DNA of 8,769 nt, taken from Methylovirgula sp. (lineage in GTDB: Bacteria; Pseudomonadota; Alphaproteobacteria; Rhizobiales; Beijerinckiaceae). Below, one piece after another: positions 7,771 to 8,769 of this stretch. Both the position numbers and the translations under genes were made by a program. The notes under the pieces are model-generated. The model did no database searches and was not told the DNA's origin. It was given only the letters and a program-made list of their open reading frames with translations. The DNA is taken from NCBI GenBank assembly GCA_025356505.1, contig JANXSV010000428.1, forward strand, positions 1 to 8,769. Direction: 5' to 3'. The first letter of the stretch is position 1, and each line of letters opens with the position of its first letter.

Positions 7771-8616
7771 GTGTCGAGAATTGCATATGTGAACGGTGAG
7801 ATGGTGCCACTCGACCAAGCAAAAGTGTCGATCCTCGATCGCGGTTTCCTTTTCGGAGATGGCATTTACGAGGTCACCGCAGTTATAAGCAGCCGCCTCG
7901 TTGATTTCGAAAATCATGCCAAGCGGCTAAAACGCTCGTTGAGCGAAATCGGACTTGCAAATCCAGTCACGCAACAGCGCCTGCATCAAATCCACCACGA
8001 TTTGATCGCTGCAAATGATTTGCAGGAAGGGCTGATCTACTTGCAAATCACCCGCGGGGCCGCAGAACGCGATTTTGGCTTTCCCGCAACGTCGGAACCT
8101 AGTCTCGTGATGTTCACGCAAGCAAAGACTGTGTTGAAAAATCCTTGGGCCGAAACGGGCATTAAAGTGGTTTCGACTCCTGATCTGCGTTGGAAACGAT
8201 GTGACATCAAGAGCACATCTTTGCTGGCGCAAGTGCTTGCCAAACAGGCTGCAGCTGTTGCGGGGGCGCAGGAGGCGTGGATGATCCGCGCAGGCAAAGT
8301 TACTGAAGGTAGCGCCTCTTCCGCCTACATCATCAAAAATCGCGAAATTATCACAAAGCCCCTATCGAATGCGATCTTGCCCGGCGTTACTCGAAAGGCT
8401 TTGATTGTCATGATTGCACCGCTTGGCTTGAAGCTATCGTCGCGTGCTTTTACACTTGAGGAGGCCTACAGCGCAGACGAGGCCTTCATCACCGCAGCCA
8501 CAAACTTCGTAATGCCTGTTGTTGCTATAGATGATAAGCTGATCGGAACTGGCAAGCCGGGCCCTCTGACGCTTGCTTTACGCCAAGCTTATATCGCCTT
8601 TGCAACCGCTGAATGA
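7771..8616 (+). CDS. dat: D-amino acid transaminase (PLP fold type IV)
   Basis: This 281-residue enzyme belongs to the class IV PLP aminotransferases and most resembles D-alanine transaminases, which make D-amino acids such as D-glutamate from 2-oxo acids. The N-terminus (IAYVNGEMVPLDQAKVSILD) and GFLFGDGIYEV (Tyr33) are typical. RWKRCDIKSTSLLAQVLAKQ carries the PLP lysine, Lys147. VTEGSAS has Glu179, which contacts the ring nitrogen. ITAATNFVMPV lies near the C-terminus. All of these are shifted by +2 from the well-studied Bacillus enzyme (Lys145, Glu177, Tyr31). Arg100 matches its Arg98, but the next substrate-binding residue, His100 in Bacillus, is Phe102 here (RDFGFP). GTG start with GGAG upstream. 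It lies 48 bp after puuD. A 4-amino-4-deoxychorismate lyase (pabC) or branched-chain enzyme is possible but less likely. Confidence 0.88.
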   Translation: MSRIAYVNGEMVPLDQAKVSILDRGFLFGDGIYEVTAVISSRLVDFENHAKRLKRSLSEIGLANPVTQQRLHQIHHDLIAANDLQEGLIYLQITRGAAERDFGFPATSEPSLVMFTQAKTVLKNPWAETGIKVVSTPDLRWKRCDIKSTSLLAQVLAKQAAAVAGAQEAWMIRAGKVTEGSASSAYIIKNREIITKPLSNAILPGVTRKALIVMIAPLGLKLSSRAFTLEEAYSADEAFITAATNFVMPVVAIDDKLIGTGKPGPLTLALRQAYIAFATAE

Positions 8617-8769
8617 GCAATCGGCAAAATGTCCGTGGCGTCAAGGCGCGCCAAAGCCTCCCGCACAGGTTTGCCGCCTAATTTCAAATCAGGCTTCAAC
8701 TCCAGCAGCGGAACAAGCACGAAAGCCCTATTGAGAAGTTCCGCATGAGGAACCGTGAGGTTCGGTGTT
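8589..8769 (-). CDS. folK: 6-hydroxymethyl-7,8-dihydropterin pyrophosphokinase, C-terminal part (5' end outside the window)
   Basis: The minus strand is open from the window edge to a TAA read at 8591-8589, giving 59 C-terminal residues. They begin TPNLTVPHAELLNRAFVLVP and continue LLELKPDLKLGGKPVREAL. This matches the end of HPPK, where E. coli has LTVPHYDMKNRGFMLWPLFEIAPEL, including the conserved Arg of the NR-F motif that contacts ATP. FolK transfers pyrophosphate to the pterin before condensation with p-aminobenzoate in folate synthesis. The protein's start and ATP/pterin sites lie outside the window. It converges with dat and the two coding regions overlap by 28 bp. Because its stop falls inside dat, it is probably the last gene of its transcript; no intrinsic terminator is visible for either gene. 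Confidence 0.9.
   Translation of the reverse strand, partial: TPNLTVPHAELLNRAFVLVPLLELKPDLKLGGKPVREALARLDATDILPIAHSAVAKAI

Noticed and set aside
7767..7799. Ten-codon ATG frame overlapping the dat start, as a possible leader peptide
   Set aside because: It is only 2 nt from the GGAG that is ideally placed for GTG 7771, and its sequence has no attenuator-like feature.
1..8769. CRISPR array, tRNA, rRNA, insertion sequence, toxin-antitoxin pair or defence system
   Set aside because: No repeat-spacer pattern, RNA gene, transposase or terminal repeats, or relevant protein family was seen on either strand; nearly all sequence is covered by housekeeping genes.

Overview
The window looks like chromosomal DNA of an alphaproteobacterium with mid-range GC (low to mid 50s percent by eye, not counted). 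The evidence is gene content and order. A DUF2232-type membrane protein lies directly upstream of a long (189 aa) ribosomal protein L9 gene. A trpG-trpD-trpC-moaC-moeA block is typical of this class. The window also has a membrane cytochrome c urate oxidase of the PuuD type, described from Agrobacterium and its relatives. I lean towards Hyphomicrobiales or a neighbouring order, but cannot fix the genus from sequence alone. The separate trpG (not fused to trpE) and the absence of lexA after moeA differ from the usual rhizobial arrangement.

Layout. Positions 1-1246 hold the end of a ribosomal-protein operon: the C-terminal part of a DUF2232 protein, then rplI, closed by a good rho-independent terminator at 1268-1300. 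After an AT-rich gap comes a monocistronic TSUP (TauE/SafE) membrane exporter gene at 1426-2217. Positions 2276-6398 form one tightly packed operon, trpG-trpD-trpC-moaC-moeA. Its gaps are 2 and 1 nt, followed by two 4-nt ATGA overlaps. A 115-bp gap with a small inverted repeat separates it from puuD (6514-7722) and a D-amino acid transaminase gene with a GTG start (7771-8616). The right edge carries the C-terminal end of folK on the minus strand; its stop codon lies inside the 3' end of the transaminase gene.

How the genes work together. TrpG (with a TrpE encoded elsewhere), TrpD and TrpC cover chorismate to indole-3-glycerol phosphate in tryptophan synthesis. MoaC and MoeA act early and late in molybdenum cofactor synthesis. 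PuuD oxidises urate, which is made by the molybdoenzyme xanthine dehydrogenase, so the step from moeA to puuD may be functionally meaningful (inference). Dat and FolK belong to D-amino acid and folate metabolism.

Every gene belongs to a known family. I see no CRISPR array, tRNA, rRNA, insertion sequence, phage gene or defence system, and no convincing new multi-gene system. The points most worth checking are the substituted carboxylate-trap residue in the transaminase, the cleavable-looking linker in PuuD, and the unusual neighbours around the trp-moa block.
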